From Korarchaeum sp964519515 (GTDB lineage Archaea; Korarchaeota; Korarchaeia; Korarchaeales; Korarchaeaceae), in NCBI GenBank assembly GCA_964519515.1, contig CAZFIJ010000039.1, positions 1 through 32,835 of the forward strand: a stretch of DNA of 32,835 bases, written 5' to 3'. The notes under the pieces were generated by a model. It saw only the letters and a list, made by a program, of their open reading frames with translations, was not told where the DNA came from and made no database searches. How positions within the stretch are numbered: position 1 is the stretch's first letter; every line of letters starts with the position of its first letter. The position numbers were made by a program, and so were the translations under genes. Of this stretch, positions 14,949-22,562 are shown piece by piece.

Positions 14949-16160
14949 ATGGAACCGTTGATAAGGGGGATAATCACTGTAAGCATATTGATCATAGCAG
15001 CTAAGCTCTTCTCAGGTATATTCAGAGGGCTCAAGCTCCCTCCCGTCTTGGGGGAGCTCTTCGCCGGGATTCTATTGGGCCCCTATGCCCTAGGAGAAGG
15101 TATCTCTATCTTCGGGGAACCTCTAGTAGTCGTAAACGAATACGTCGAGGGCTTCGCTGAGATAGGGGCTATCCTCCTCCTTCTAGCCGCTGGCATAGAG
15201 CTGGGATTGGAGAGCTTGAGGGAATCCGGGAAGATAGCTGTCTTGATAGCTACTGGAGGAGGTATCTTACCTTTCTTACTAGCTTACTACTTCTACTTAG
15301 CTATTGGGAGCAATGAAGCAGTAGCTCTAATCGCGGGAGCTGCTTTCGTAGCTACTAGTATAGCGATATCTAAGAGGATCCTGAGCGACATGGGGCTGCT
15401 CACCACGAGGATGGGAGCTACTTTAATGAGCGCAGCTGTCCTCGACGATATAGTGGGGATAGTGGTTTTAGGTGTCGTCGTGAGCGCTATATCAGGTGGA
15501 TCGCTCGATCCATTGTCTATCGCATGGAAGACAGCATCATTCATAGTGCTCTGGCTCATAATCCTCGGGATATCAGTAGCGATAATACCTAGGTTCATAG
15601 AGGCCCTGGAGAGCTTCGGCGGAAAGGGGGCTATGAAGGCTATAGCTATCTCCGCTGGCTTGGGCACGGCTTCCGTGACCGGAGCCTTAGGGCTCAGCCC
15701 CTTAGTCGGAGCTTACGCTGCTGGCTTAGCTATAGGTGAGTCGAAGTGGAGGGAGGAGATAATGGAGCTCGTCTCAGATCTGGAGGCGATATTCGGATCT
15801 ATCTTCTTCGCTTACCTCGGGACCCTCTTAGATCTCAGGGTCCTGAGCGACCCGAGGGTAGTGAGCGTCATACTTATCCTCACAGCTCTCGCTATGGCTG
15901 GGAAGTTCATAGGGGCTGCGATACCATCGCTCCTTTCCCTCAGCTTGAGGGAGTCCATAGGCATAGGGGTGGGTATGATGCCCAGAGGAGAGCTGGGGTT
16001 GATAATAGCATCGATAGGCATCACTACTGGAGCTTTGGGGAAGGAAGCTTACGCTGAGATAGTCGGGATGGTCGCTCTCACGACTCTGCTATCCCCATTG
16101 ATACTCGAGAGAGTGTGCAAGAGGGGGGTAAGTGATGATAGAAGCGGGATTGGAAGCTGA
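14949..16160 (+). CDS. CPA2-family cation/proton antiporter (KefB/NapA-like)
   Basis: A membrane protein of about 403 residues with some twelve helices. Landmarks include LPPVLGELFAGILLGP in the second helix region, the AAVLDDIVGI segment with the paired acidic residues at the ion site of CPA antiporters, and MMPRGELGLIIASIG in the core helix near the C-terminus. There is no TrkA-N domain, so it is the short form. It exchanges Na+, K+ or another ion for protons. The start is ambiguous: ATG 14949 begins at the first membrane helix, while an in-frame TTG lies at 14928. The 3' end overlaps the downstream thioesterase gene by 26 bases, so both belong to one operon. Confidence 0.9.
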   Translation: MEPLIRGIITVSILIIAAKLFSGIFRGLKLPPVLGELFAGILLGPYALGEGISIFGEPLVVVNEYVEGFAEIGAILLLLAAGIELGLESLRESGKIAVLIATGGGILPFLLAYYFYLAIGSNEAVALIAGAAFVATSIAISKRILSDMGLLTTRMGATLMSAAVLDDIVGIVVLGVVVSAISGGSLDPLSIAWKTASFIVLWLIILGISVAIIPRFIEALESFGGKGAMKAIAISAGLGTASVTGALGLSPLVGAYAAGLAIGESKWREEIMELVSDLEAIFGSIFFAYLGTLLDLRVLSDPRVVSVILILTALAMAGKFIGAAIPSLLSLSLRESIGIGVGMMPRGELGLIIASIGITTGALGKEAYAEIVGMVALTTLLSPLILERVCKRGVSDDRSGIGS

Positions 16161-16509
16161 GAGGAAGTTCAGAGTGACTGAGGAGATGCTAGCTAGCATA
16201 GTCGGGAGCGGGAGAGTGGATGTCCTCTCAACTCCCTCGATGATAGCGCTCATGGAGAGCGTCTCAGAATCGATAGTAGCTGATAAGCTTCCGGGTGGTA
16301 TGATAAGCGTGGGCACGATGGTCTGCGTGAGGCACAGAGCTCCAGCTTGGTTGGGGGATGAGGTAGTAGTTAGAGCGAGGCTCCTGGAGGTGAGCGGGAG
16401 GAGGCTCAAGTTCGAGGTCAAGTGCCTCAAGGGGGAGGAAGTAATAGGCGAGGGGGAGCATGAGAGGTTCATAGTTGAGAGGGAGAGGTTCGAGAGATCT
16501 AAATCTTAA
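16135..16509 (+). CDS. Hotdog-fold acyl-CoA thioesterase, fluoroacetyl-CoA thioesterase (FlK) family
   Basis: A 124-residue single hotdog domain. Thr33, Glu41, Gly60 and His67 are spaced exactly as Thr42, Glu50, Gly69 and His76 of FlK from Streptomyces cattleya (as I recall them), the catalytic triad plus oxyanion glycine of that family. FlK hydrolyses fluoroacetyl-CoA; most relatives have unknown acyl-CoA substrates, so I do not assign one. The start ATG follows GGGGGG by about seven bases; a GTG lies one codon earlier. It overlaps the antiporter gene by 26 bases, implying coupled expression. A T6 run at 16512-16517 follows the stop. Confidence 0.85.
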   Translation: MIEAGLEAERKFRVTEEMLASIVGSGRVDVLSTPSMIALMESVSESIVADKLPGGMISVGTMVCVRHRAPAWLGDEVVVRARLLEVSGRRLKFEVKCLKGEEVIGEGEHERFIVERERFERSKS

Positions 16510-16511
16510 TC

Positions 16512-16517
16512 TTTTTT
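16512..16517 (+). terminator. T-run terminator after the antiporter-thioesterase operon
   Basis: TTTTTT directly after the thioesterase stop codon fits an archaeal oligo-T termination signal and separates this operon from the CBS gene. Confidence 0.4.
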
Positions 16518-16561
16518 AGAAAAGAATATAACCCTCCATATCTGGAATATATGGTGACCTC

Positions 16562-17332
16562 ATGAGGGTATCTGAGTTCATGTCCCCCAACCCCCTGATA
16601 ATTAACCCGGATATGAACCTCCTTCAGGCCCTAGAGATAATGGCTGAGAGAGATATTTGGAGCCCTTTAGTTAAATCAGATAGGATATTAGGCTTCCTGA
16701 CTGAGAGAGATCTCATAAATAATGTCATCTCCCAGAAGATAGCGCCTGAGCAACTCAGCGTAGCTGACGTGATGAGCAGGAGGTATGGGGTGGTTAGACC
16801 GAGCGATAGTTACGTAGATGCAGCTTCAGCGATGATGAAGGTGAAATCGAGGCTCGTAGTGTTAGAGGGTGAGGAGATACTGGGCGTAGTTACTGCAGCC
16901 GATATAGCAAGAGCTTACGCGAGCTCCGAGAGTAAGGTGCCTCTGAGGCCTTACGCTACTTGGAGCGTCGTTAAGATAGGCATCGGTGAGAGCGTAGAGA
17001 GGGCGATCGAGCTCATGAGGAAGGAGAGGATAGGTTGCCTATTACTTGAGGACGAGGGGGAGATAGTTGGGATATTCACTGAGAGAGATGTAGTCAAGGG
17101 ATTCCTCATGGGAGGGGGTGATTACTGCGATCCAGTAGGGAAATACGCTACTCTGAAGTTAATAACGATAGATTCTAACGCTACTTTACCTGAAGCAGCT
17201 AAGTTAATGGCTGAGAATAGGGTGAAGAGGCTCCCTATAGTGAGCGAGGGTAAGATAACTGGTATAATAACGGCCAGGGATATAGTAGAGGGTATATGGA
17301 GGGAGTCCACTCTAGGGATAATAACGCCCTGA
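16562..17332 (+). CDS. Four-CBS-domain regulatory protein
   Basis: A 256-residue protein made almost wholly of four CBS motifs in two Bateman pairs (about 7-60, 68-115, 128-182 and 195-250). Each has the typical pattern of a helix, a hydrophobic strand and a final TERD or TARD acidic turn (FLTERDL, VVTAADI, IFTERDV, IITARDI) that contacts ribose of a bound nucleotide. Such proteins sense AMP/ATP or S-adenosyl compounds; the ligand is unknown here. The ribosome site GGTGACC lies just before ATG. The next gene begins 8 bases after the stop, so it belongs to a sulfur-handling operon with the TusA-like gene and SufS. Confidence 0.9.
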   Translation: MRVSEFMSPNPLIINPDMNLLQALEIMAERDIWSPLVKSDRILGFLTERDLINNVISQKIAPEQLSVADVMSRRYGVVRPSDSYVDAASAMMKVKSRLVVLEGEEILGVVTAADIARAYASSESKVPLRPYATWSVVKIGIGESVERAIELMRKERIGCLLLEDEGEIVGIFTERDVVKGFLMGGGDYCDPVGKYATLKLITIDSNATLPEAAKLMAENRVKRLPIVSEGKITGIITARDIVEGIWRESTLGIITP

Positions 17333-17340
17333 GGGGGAAG

Positions 17341-17592
17341 ATGAGGGTATTAGAGAGAATAGAGATGGTCAAGGAGAAGTACAAGTGTCAGTACGTCCCC
17401 CTGATAAAGTTGACGAAGCTCCTCTCATCGATGGGAAAGGATGAAGCTGTGGAAGTGCTGATAGATACGGATAGGTTCAGTTTAGAATCTGTAGAAGCGT
17501 TAGCTAGAGCATACGGAGCTTCTTGCGAGATCTTATCATCTAAGGGGAATATGGTAGAGCTCTTGATAAGGAGGTGTCGGGATGATCGCTAA
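17341..17592 (+). CDS. TusA/SirA-like sulfur-carrier protein (divergent)
   Basis: This 83-residue protein has the TusA pattern: an N-terminal Cys (Cys16) before a helix (VPLIKLTKLLSSMG), a GKDEAVEVLIDT strand-turn, a second helix, then a Cys-containing ASCEIL and MVELLIRR final strand. The usual CPxP is altered to C-Q-Y-V-P, keeping the sulfur-accepting Cys but shifting the Pro. It would take persulfide sulfur from the cysteine desulfurase encoded immediately downstream, with which it overlaps by 11 bases. I chose ATG 17341 because GAGGGGGA precedes it; the longer frame starting at 17296 lies inside the CBS gene. The sulfur-transfer role is inferred from fold-like features and context. Confidence 0.65.
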   Translation: MRVLERIEMVKEKYKCQYVPLIKLTKLLSSMGKDEAVEVLIDTDRFSLESVEALARAYGASCEILSSKGNMVELLIRRCRDDR

Positions 17593-18778
17593 GATAAGAG
17601 AGGACTTCCCGATACTGAGGGAGATCATCTACTTCGATAACGCTGCGACGACTCAGAGGCCTAAGCAAGTGATAGAAGCTGAGAGGGAGTTTTACGAGAG
17701 GTTCAACGCTAACGTCCATAGGGGGATACATAGATTGAGTAGGGAGGCCTCAGAACTGTATGAGAGAGCTCATGAAACTCTAGCGAAATTCATAAACGCT
17801 GATTTCGAGGAGGTCATTTTCACATCGAACACCACTGACTCGATAAACATAGTAGCTTGGGGGTGGGCCGTTTGGAATCTGAAGGAAGGGGATAAGATCG
17901 TAACAACTGAGATGGAGCACCACAGCAACATGCTGCCTTGGAGGTTAGTTTCAAAGCTCAAGGGATGCGAAGTCGCTTACGTTAACGTAGATGAGTATGG
18001 AGTGCCCGTAATGGAGGATGCCGAGAGGCTCATAGATGGGAGGACTAAGTTAGTGGCTATCTCGGGTATGTCAAACGTTACAGGAGCTATCCCAAATATC
18101 GAGAAATTCACAAAGCTAGCTAGGGAAGTTGGAGCCTTAATATTGATAGATGGAGCTCAAATGGTCCCTCACATGCCTGTGGATGTGAGAAAACTTGATT
18201 GCGATTTTTTAGCTTTCTCAGGGCATAAGATGCTCGGCCCCACTGGGACGGGAGTGCTGTACGGTAAGAAGGATTTACTCAAGGAGATGACGCCCGCGAG
18301 ACCCGGAGGGGGGACGATAGAGGACGTGACTCTCGAGGGTCAGGAGTGGGCCGGCCTACCGTGGAGGCATGAGGGAGGGACCCCCAACATAGCTGGAGGC
18401 ATAGGCTTAGCTGCTGCAGCTGATTACTTGATGGAAGTGGGGATGGATTGGGTGAGGGAGCACGAAGTGAGGCTGACTCGTAAAGCATTAGAGCTCCTCT
18501 CTGATATAGATGGGATCAGGATCTACGGGCCTGAGAGGGTTGAGGAGAGAGGGGGTATAGTTGCGTTCAACGTAAAAGAGATGGACCCTCACATGGTAGG
18601 GGCCCTATTGGATGCCAAGGGAATAGCCGTCAGGACAGGACTTCATTGCGCGCATCCCCTCCATAGGAAGCTGGGGGCACCTCAGGGGACGGTCAGAGCT
18701 AGCTTCTACCTTTACAATACTGAGGAGGAAATTGAGATACTCCACGAGGAGCTGAAGGAGATAGCTGCTCTCTCCTAA
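17582..18778 (+). CDS. sufS: Cysteine desulfurase, SufS/CsdA type
   Basis: A 398-residue PLP enzyme that converts cysteine to alanine and an enzyme persulfide. FDNAATTQRP opens the fold, His113 (EMEHHSN) stacks on PLP, Lys216 in SGHK binds PLP, and the catalytic Cys356 sits in RTGLHCAHPL, the short-loop form that marks group II (SufS/CsdA). Length is normal. The start follows GGAGGTG. It lies last in an operon after the CBS and TusA-like genes; no SufBCD or IscU scaffold is next to it. It likely supplies sulfur for Fe-S clusters, tRNA thiolation or cofactors. Confidence 0.95.
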   Translation: MIAKIREDFPILREIIYFDNAATTQRPKQVIEAEREFYERFNANVHRGIHRLSREASELYERAHETLAKFINADFEEVIFTSNTTDSINIVAWGWAVWNLKEGDKIVTTEMEHHSNMLPWRLVSKLKGCEVAYVNVDEYGVPVMEDAERLIDGRTKLVAISGMSNVTGAIPNIEKFTKLAREVGALILIDGAQMVPHMPVDVRKLDCDFLAFSGHKMLGPTGTGVLYGKKDLLKEMTPARPGGGTIEDVTLEGQEWAGLPWRHEGGTPNIAGGIGLAAAADYLMEVGMDWVREHEVRLTRKALELLSDIDGIRIYGPERVEERGGIVAFNVKEMDPHMVGALLDAKGIAVRTGLHCAHPLHRKLGAPQGTVRASFYLYNTEEEIEILHEELKEIAALS

Positions 18779-18797
18779 AAAAGAAGAGAAGAAGAGT

Positions 18798-20204
18798 TCA
18801 CCAGAAGCCGAGTAACTTCCAGTATGGAAGCCCTATTCCGAACCAGAGGAGCAAGTACAACACTGATAGCAAGAAGCCGTAGCCCCACCATTCCTTTATG
18901 TCTAAGTAGCCTGAGCCGAAGTATATAGGTGCAGGCCCAGTGCCGTAATGCGTAGTAGCGGCCATCAAGTTAGTCAAGTAGCCCAGGACGAGAGCTACGA
19001 AGAGAGGGGGAGCTCCAACGCTTACCATAACTGCAGCGAAGGCAGGGAAGAATGCAGCGACGTGAGCTGTCATACTCGCCATGAGATAGTGAGCGTAATA
19101 ATAGATTACCGCTAGAGCGACGAAGGCCGCGAGCCACTCCCATCCTGAGACTACGCCCTTAGATGCCTCAGCTATCCAGTTTATGACCCCGAGTTTGTTA
19201 AGCCCTGTGGCCAATGAAACGAGACCACCGAACCATATCAAGGCGTCCCATCCGCCCTTCTCCCCGAGCACATCCTCCCATCCTAGCACTCCGAAGATCA
19301 GCATGAGGCTCAGGCCCACTAAAGCTGTGACAGTGGCATTCAGCTTTATCGTATCTCCTAGTATCCAGAGAGCTAAAACTATCAAGAATATCACCGCTAA
19401 GGTCTTCTCCTGCCTTGTCGTAGGCCCTAATTCCTTAAGCCTCTCCCTGGCGAGCTTAGGGGCTTCCTCACTCACTTTTATCTCAGGTCTAGTGATTAAG
19501 TAGATCAGAGGCGGTATTATGAGGAAAGTTATTATCCCGGGCAATAAAGCGCCTATGAGCCAATTGGTCCAAGTGACAGTGGCTTTTATCGTTTGAGAGG
19601 CTAGTTGAGCGACTAAGGGATTAGCAGCCATACCGGTGAGGAACATAGCGCCGGTCACGAGGGTCGTGTGGTACTCGTTGAATATGAGGAATTTACCGAC
19701 TTTCTTAGCTGTCGGACCTGGTTCCGAACCGTAAGCATGGCATATGCTCCTCACTATCGGATAGATCACTCCGCCAGCTCTCGCGGTATTGCTAGGCATC
19801 GCGGGAGCGAGGACTAAATCTGTCAATGATATGGAGTAGCCTAAGAAGAGAGTCCTCCTACCGAGAGCCCTTATGAAATAGTAAGCTATCCTCTCGCCGA
19901 GCCTCGTCTTCAAGAAAGCTCTCGCGAACATATATGCAGTGAAGATGAGCCAAACTGTGGAATTAGAGAAGCCTGAAAGGGCATCCCCTATCTTCAGGAC
20001 ACCTGTCAGCGCTGAGACTCCCACACCTATTATCACTATAGCTCCCTGAGGGAGCGGCCTGAGTATCAGTCCTAGTATGACAGCTATGAAAATAGCGAGA
20101 AGCCGCCAACCGTTGAGGTCCATGCCTGCAGGAGGTGGGATGAACCAGAGGATCAGACCGACGAGGAGGACGAGCAGACCGTAAACTATCTTCCTTCCGT
20201 CCAT
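18798..20204 (-). CDS. DASS-family (SLC13/CitT-like) anion transporter
   Basis: A 468-residue protein with about 12 to 14 membrane segments. Two repeat halves each carry a Ser-Asn-Thr-type substrate loop: APAMPSNTARAGGVIYPI in the first and a T-rich ATTHYGTGPAPIYFGSGY in the second. These are hallmarks of the divalent-anion symporter family in the CitT/2-oxoglutarate-malate translocator branch, which moves di- and tricarboxylates. The substrate is probably citrate, tartrate, malate or 2-oxoglutarate; I cannot narrow it. The minus-strand promoter has a TATA-like AAGTTTAAATTTT at 20236-20248, and the leader holds an inverted repeat over the start codon. The gene is convergent with sufS, 19 bases apart. 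Confidence 0.9.
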   Translation of the reverse strand: MDGRKIVYGLLVLLVGLILWFIPPPAGMDLNGWRLLAIFIAVILGLILRPLPQGAIVIIGVGVSALTGVLKIGDALSGFSNSTVWLIFTAYMFARAFLKTRLGERIAYYFIRALGRRTLFLGYSISLTDLVLAPAMPSNTARAGGVIYPIVRSICHAYGSEPGPTAKKVGKFLIFNEYHTTLVTGAMFLTGMAANPLVAQLASQTIKATVTWTNWLIGALLPGIITFLIIPPLIYLITRPEIKVSEEAPKLARERLKELGPTTRQEKTLAVIFLIVLALWILGDTIKLNATVTALVGLSLMLIFGVLGWEDVLGEKGGWDALIWFGGLVSLATGLNKLGVINWIAEASKGVVSGWEWLAAFVALAVIYYYAHYLMASMTAHVAAFFPAFAAVMVSVGAPPLFVALVLGYLTNLMAATTHYGTGPAPIYFGSGYLDIKEWWGYGFLLSVLYLLLWFGIGLPYWKLLGFW

Positions 20205-20218
20205 GGGGGAACCCCCAT
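20203..20218 (-). promoter_or_regulatory. Inverted repeat over the DASS transporter start codon
   Basis: ATGGGGG-AA-CCCCCAT forms 7-base arms around two bases and includes part of the start codon (20202-20204). The TATA-like element centred at 20243 predicts transcription from about 20217, so the mRNA would begin with this repeat. The outer ATG at 20218 opens an 10-residue out-of-frame ORF ending at 20186. It could act as an operator, a start-masking hairpin or an upstream ORF. Confidence 0.4.
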
Positions 20219-20235
20219 TATGGATGTGAGTGTCT

Positions 20236-20248
20236 AAAATTTAAACTT
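20236..20248 (-). promoter_or_regulatory. TATA box for DASS transporter gene
   Basis: Minus-strand AAGTTTAAATTTT is centred about 39 bases before the ATG at 20204. The predicted transcript start falls near 20217, leaving a leader of about 13 bases. Confidence 0.4.
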
Positions 20249-20661
20249 ATTTGATTTCGTTTCCTGTCGAACTATATTTTCCTTAAACTTACTCGAGAAT
20301 AAAATTCTTATTTTTATATAATGATTCGATAGCAGCTTATAAATACGATATAATGTAGTGGGATGAGCTCCCTTTAAACTTTTACCCATATAAATCATAA
20401 CAAAAAGTATATATAGAGGAAATAAATAATTATTCTAACTCAACCTCTTAATATTAATTTCATAAGAGAGTTGATTTCTATAGATAAACTATACAATAAG
20501 TAAAAGAGAGCTCGAGGAAAGGAACGCTACCCGATAGTCCGGCGGGCTGAGGTGTTCAATGTCTACTTCCTAGTAAAAATTTTTATTATTCCATTCCCTA
20601 CATTCTCTCTATCGGAAGTGCATCTGTTGATCAATACTTTTGACAATATTAAGATTAATAG
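20249..20661. other. AT-rich intergenic gap with a GC-rich island
   Basis: No convincing gene is found here. Most of the stretch is strongly AT-rich with many TATA-like strings (for example GTATATATAG near 20408-20417). One GC-richer island at about 20508-20571 stands out. The open frame at 20552-20827 on the plus strand runs antisense into the CPBP gene and looks spurious. Confidence 0.6.
20508..20575 (+). ncRNA. Candidate small structured RNA
   Basis: Within an AT-rich gap this segment is markedly GC-richer. AGGAA near 20520-20524 can pair with TTCCT near 20567-20571, enclosing a CCCG/CGGG hairpin around 20530-20546. A TATA-like ACTATACAATA lies about 25 bases upstream (20489-20499) and a T-rich run (TTTTTATT, about 20580-20587) follows. 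No tRNA, C/D-box or H/ACA pattern was recognised. In hyperthermophiles, GC-rich islands often mark RNA genes; this is the only basis. Confidence 0.25.
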
Positions 20662-21468
20662 CTATTTCTTTAACCTCCTTGGCACTAACGCAACCGCTAG
20701 TAGTAATGAAGCTATTAGGACGGGGAGCCCCAGGGGAAATCCCAAGAGCTCATCCTCCACCCTCAAAGGGAGCGATAATGAGTTGGAGATAGAACTGAGG
20801 GTACCGCTGAATAGAGCGACTGGATAAAGGCTCCCACTCATCATCCTCAACCAAGAGAGAATGTATGAAAGAGTTATTGTGAGGAGAAGGAATGAGATGA
20901 GTCCTAATGCGTCTTCATGCTTCGGATAGATCTTCGTGAAGACGAATGCTAAGGGGATACGCCATAACCACCAGATAGAGCCCACTATGATGGATGATCT
21001 AAATAACCCGAACCTAATAGTCTCTTCGAGCAAGAAACCCCTCCAGCCTATTTCCTCAATTAGTGAGGCGATTGTATTTACGGTCATCCCGGAGAGGAAG
21101 CTAGAGAGCACTAACATGAAGCTCCCGAGCTCGTCGTATGAGATCAGCTCTAATCCAGAATAACTGACTTTGAGAGGGATTTCATTGATCGAGAGCGTTA
21201 TGAAGTAACTGATAGCTATTATAGATACTGAGAATAAGAGGGAGTGGGCGATATATCTCCTCTTGAATGAGGGGCTCAGGAGTCTCTCCAAGAGCTCCCC
21301 GAAGTACGCGAAGCTTATCAGAGCTACCCCTAAGGCTGGTATCAAGAACCTGGAGGTGAGCAAGAGCTTAGATAGAAATGGGGAGACCTTAATAATCGCG
21401 AGTATCGTTATATCGAGCGCTATCGTGAGGGAGAATGTCACCAATATGTATTTCAGGAGCCTCTTCAT
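20662..21468 (-). CDS. CPBP-family (CAAX protease/Abi) membrane protein, probably inactive
   Basis: A protein of 268 residues with about eight membrane helices. It keeps motif 1 of the CPBP glutamic-type intramembrane protease family, EEIGWRG (the EExxxR glutamates and Arg, about 139-144 of the longest frame). At motif 2, where FxxxH or WxxWH is expected, it reads WWLWRIP, with Arg for His. At motif 3, where HxxxN is expected, it reads FSGTLSSIS, with no His. Both histidines thought to bind the catalytic water or metal are missing, so proteolysis is unlikely; a chaperone or binding role is possible. ATG 21468 is preferred to TTG 21471. A T-rich TATA-like element (about 21485-21496) suggests a leaderless mRNA. 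Confidence 0.75.
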   Translation of the reverse strand: MKRLLKYILVTFSLTIALDITILAIIKVSPFLSKLLLTSRFLIPALGVALISFAYFGELLERLLSPSFKRRYIAHSLLFSVSIIAISYFITLSINEIPLKVSYSGLELISYDELGSFMLVLSSFLSGMTVNTIASLIEEIGWRGFLLEETIRFGLFRSSIIVGSIWWLWRIPLAFVFTKIYPKHEDALGLISFLLLTITLSYILSWLRMMSGSLYPVALFSGTLSSISNSLSLPLRVEDELLGFPLGLPVLIASLLLAVALVPRRLKK

Positions 21469-21515
21469 CAATGAGTGTAGATCCCAAAAAATAAAAAATC
21501 TAACGGATCAGTGCT

Positions 21516-22562
21516 TCATAGAAACGCTGATTTCCGCTGTTGAATGAACCTCCCCCTCATAGGTATCACTGTCCCGCATCTAGGGCACTTCCACTTCCCC
21601 CCTTCCTGAGTCAAGCTGAAGTGAGTGACCCTACTCATCCTCCTATATATGAGGAGCTTCCCGCACTTCGGGCAGAAGGTACTCTCGAGATCGGGATCCC
21701 AGACGTTGCCGACGTAAACGAAATTGATCCCCTCTTTCATAGCCCTCTCCCTGAAGTGAAAGAGCTTCCTGAGATCTGTCTCAGGCTCCTTCCACCTATT
21801 CGCTGGGAAGTAGCGATTTATGTGCAGAGGTACATCTGGCCCGAGGGAGGAGAGGTGCCTATCTATTATCCAATTGAAGCAACTCTCAGAATCGCTCGCT
21901 CTGGTCACCACTAAGTAAACTATCTCGACGTGACCCCCCTCCCCGATGATCTCCCTAGCGTTCCTGAAGATCACATCGTGATTCACATGAGGCAATATCT
22001 TCCTCTCAGCCATCTCAGGGCACCCCTTTATGTCGATACTATAACCATCAGTTCCAGCATTGAGGAGCTCCCTCAGGGCCTCTAAAGTGAAGTAACCATT
22101 CGTGACTACCATAGAATAGAGTCCCGAGGCCTTCGCTAACTCAGAAGCTTCCAAGACGAAATCAAAGTTAGTTGCAGGCTCATTGAGGCTCGCTGAGATC
22201 CCATGATCACCCCTCCTCTTAGCTAACTCTATGAGGTAGGATGGCGGAACTCTAGGGACTTCAGGAGGCCATCTGAAGCTTATCTCATGATTCTGGCACC
22301 ATGGACAGTAGAAATTGCACCCGTAATTTGAGTAAGTCAGGGCAGTGCTATTGGGCCAGTAGTGAAATAAGGGCTTGATCTCTATGGGCCTGCTCTCGAT
22401 ATAGCTCAATTTCCCATAACCTATATGGTATAAGCTCCCGCTCAAGTTAGCATAATTTCCGCAAGCCCCTCTCATTCCCTCCCTTATCTTACACCTCCTC
22501 TCGCAGACTAAACATTCCGAATGATCTTCATATCTCCTCTGGAGCTTCGACTCTACCATCAT
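21516..22562 (-). CDS. amrS: AmmeMemoRadiSam-system radical SAM enzyme
   Basis: This 348-residue protein has an N-terminal Cys cluster (CLVCERRC...GACGN, Cys17/20/24/34), a radical SAM CxxxCxxC motif (GCNFYCPWCQNHEIS, Cys82/86/89), and a C-terminal zinc ribbon with two CPxCG-type pairs. This is the AmrS architecture of the AmmeMemoRadiSam system, a PflA relative usually found with AMMECR1 and Memo proteins, whose reaction is not settled. The partner genes are not in this window. The gene starts ATGATG inside the end of the upstream regulator gene (overlap at 22559-22562), so translation is coupled to that membrane-tethered regulator. Confidence 0.88.
   Translation of the reverse strand: MMVESKLQRRYEDHSECLVCERRCKIREGMRGACGNYANLSGSLYHIGYGKLSYIESRPIEIKPLFHYWPNSTALTYSNYGCNFYCPWCQNHEISFRWPPEVPRVPPSYLIELAKRRGDHGISASLNEPATNFDFVLEASELAKASGLYSMVVTNGYFTLEALRELLNAGTDGYSIDIKGCPEMAERKILPHVNHDVIFRNAREIIGEGGHVEIVYLVVTRASDSESCFNWIIDRHLSSLGPDVPLHINRYFPANRWKEPETDLRKLFHFRERAMKEGINFVYVGNVWDPDLESTFCPKCGKLLIYRRMSRVTHFSLTQEGGKWKCPRCGTVIPMRGRFIQQRKSAFL

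Noticed and set aside
20489..20600. tRNA or RNase P RNA in the GC-rich island
   Set aside because: A GAGGAAAGG string recalls RNase P RNA, but the conserved continuation is absent. No T-loop or full cloverleaf can be drawn, and the island is far too short for RNase P RNA.
20552..20827. Plus-strand ORF of 91 residues
   Set aside because: Most of it runs antisense to the CPBP coding region, whose membrane helices and EExxxR motif show which strand is real. No promoter, ribosome site or family match was seen.
21540..21914. Plus-strand ORF of 124 residues opposite amrS
   Set aside because: Antisense to the zinc-ribbon part of AmrS. Pro/Leu/Glu-rich composition and no motif indicate a shadow frame.
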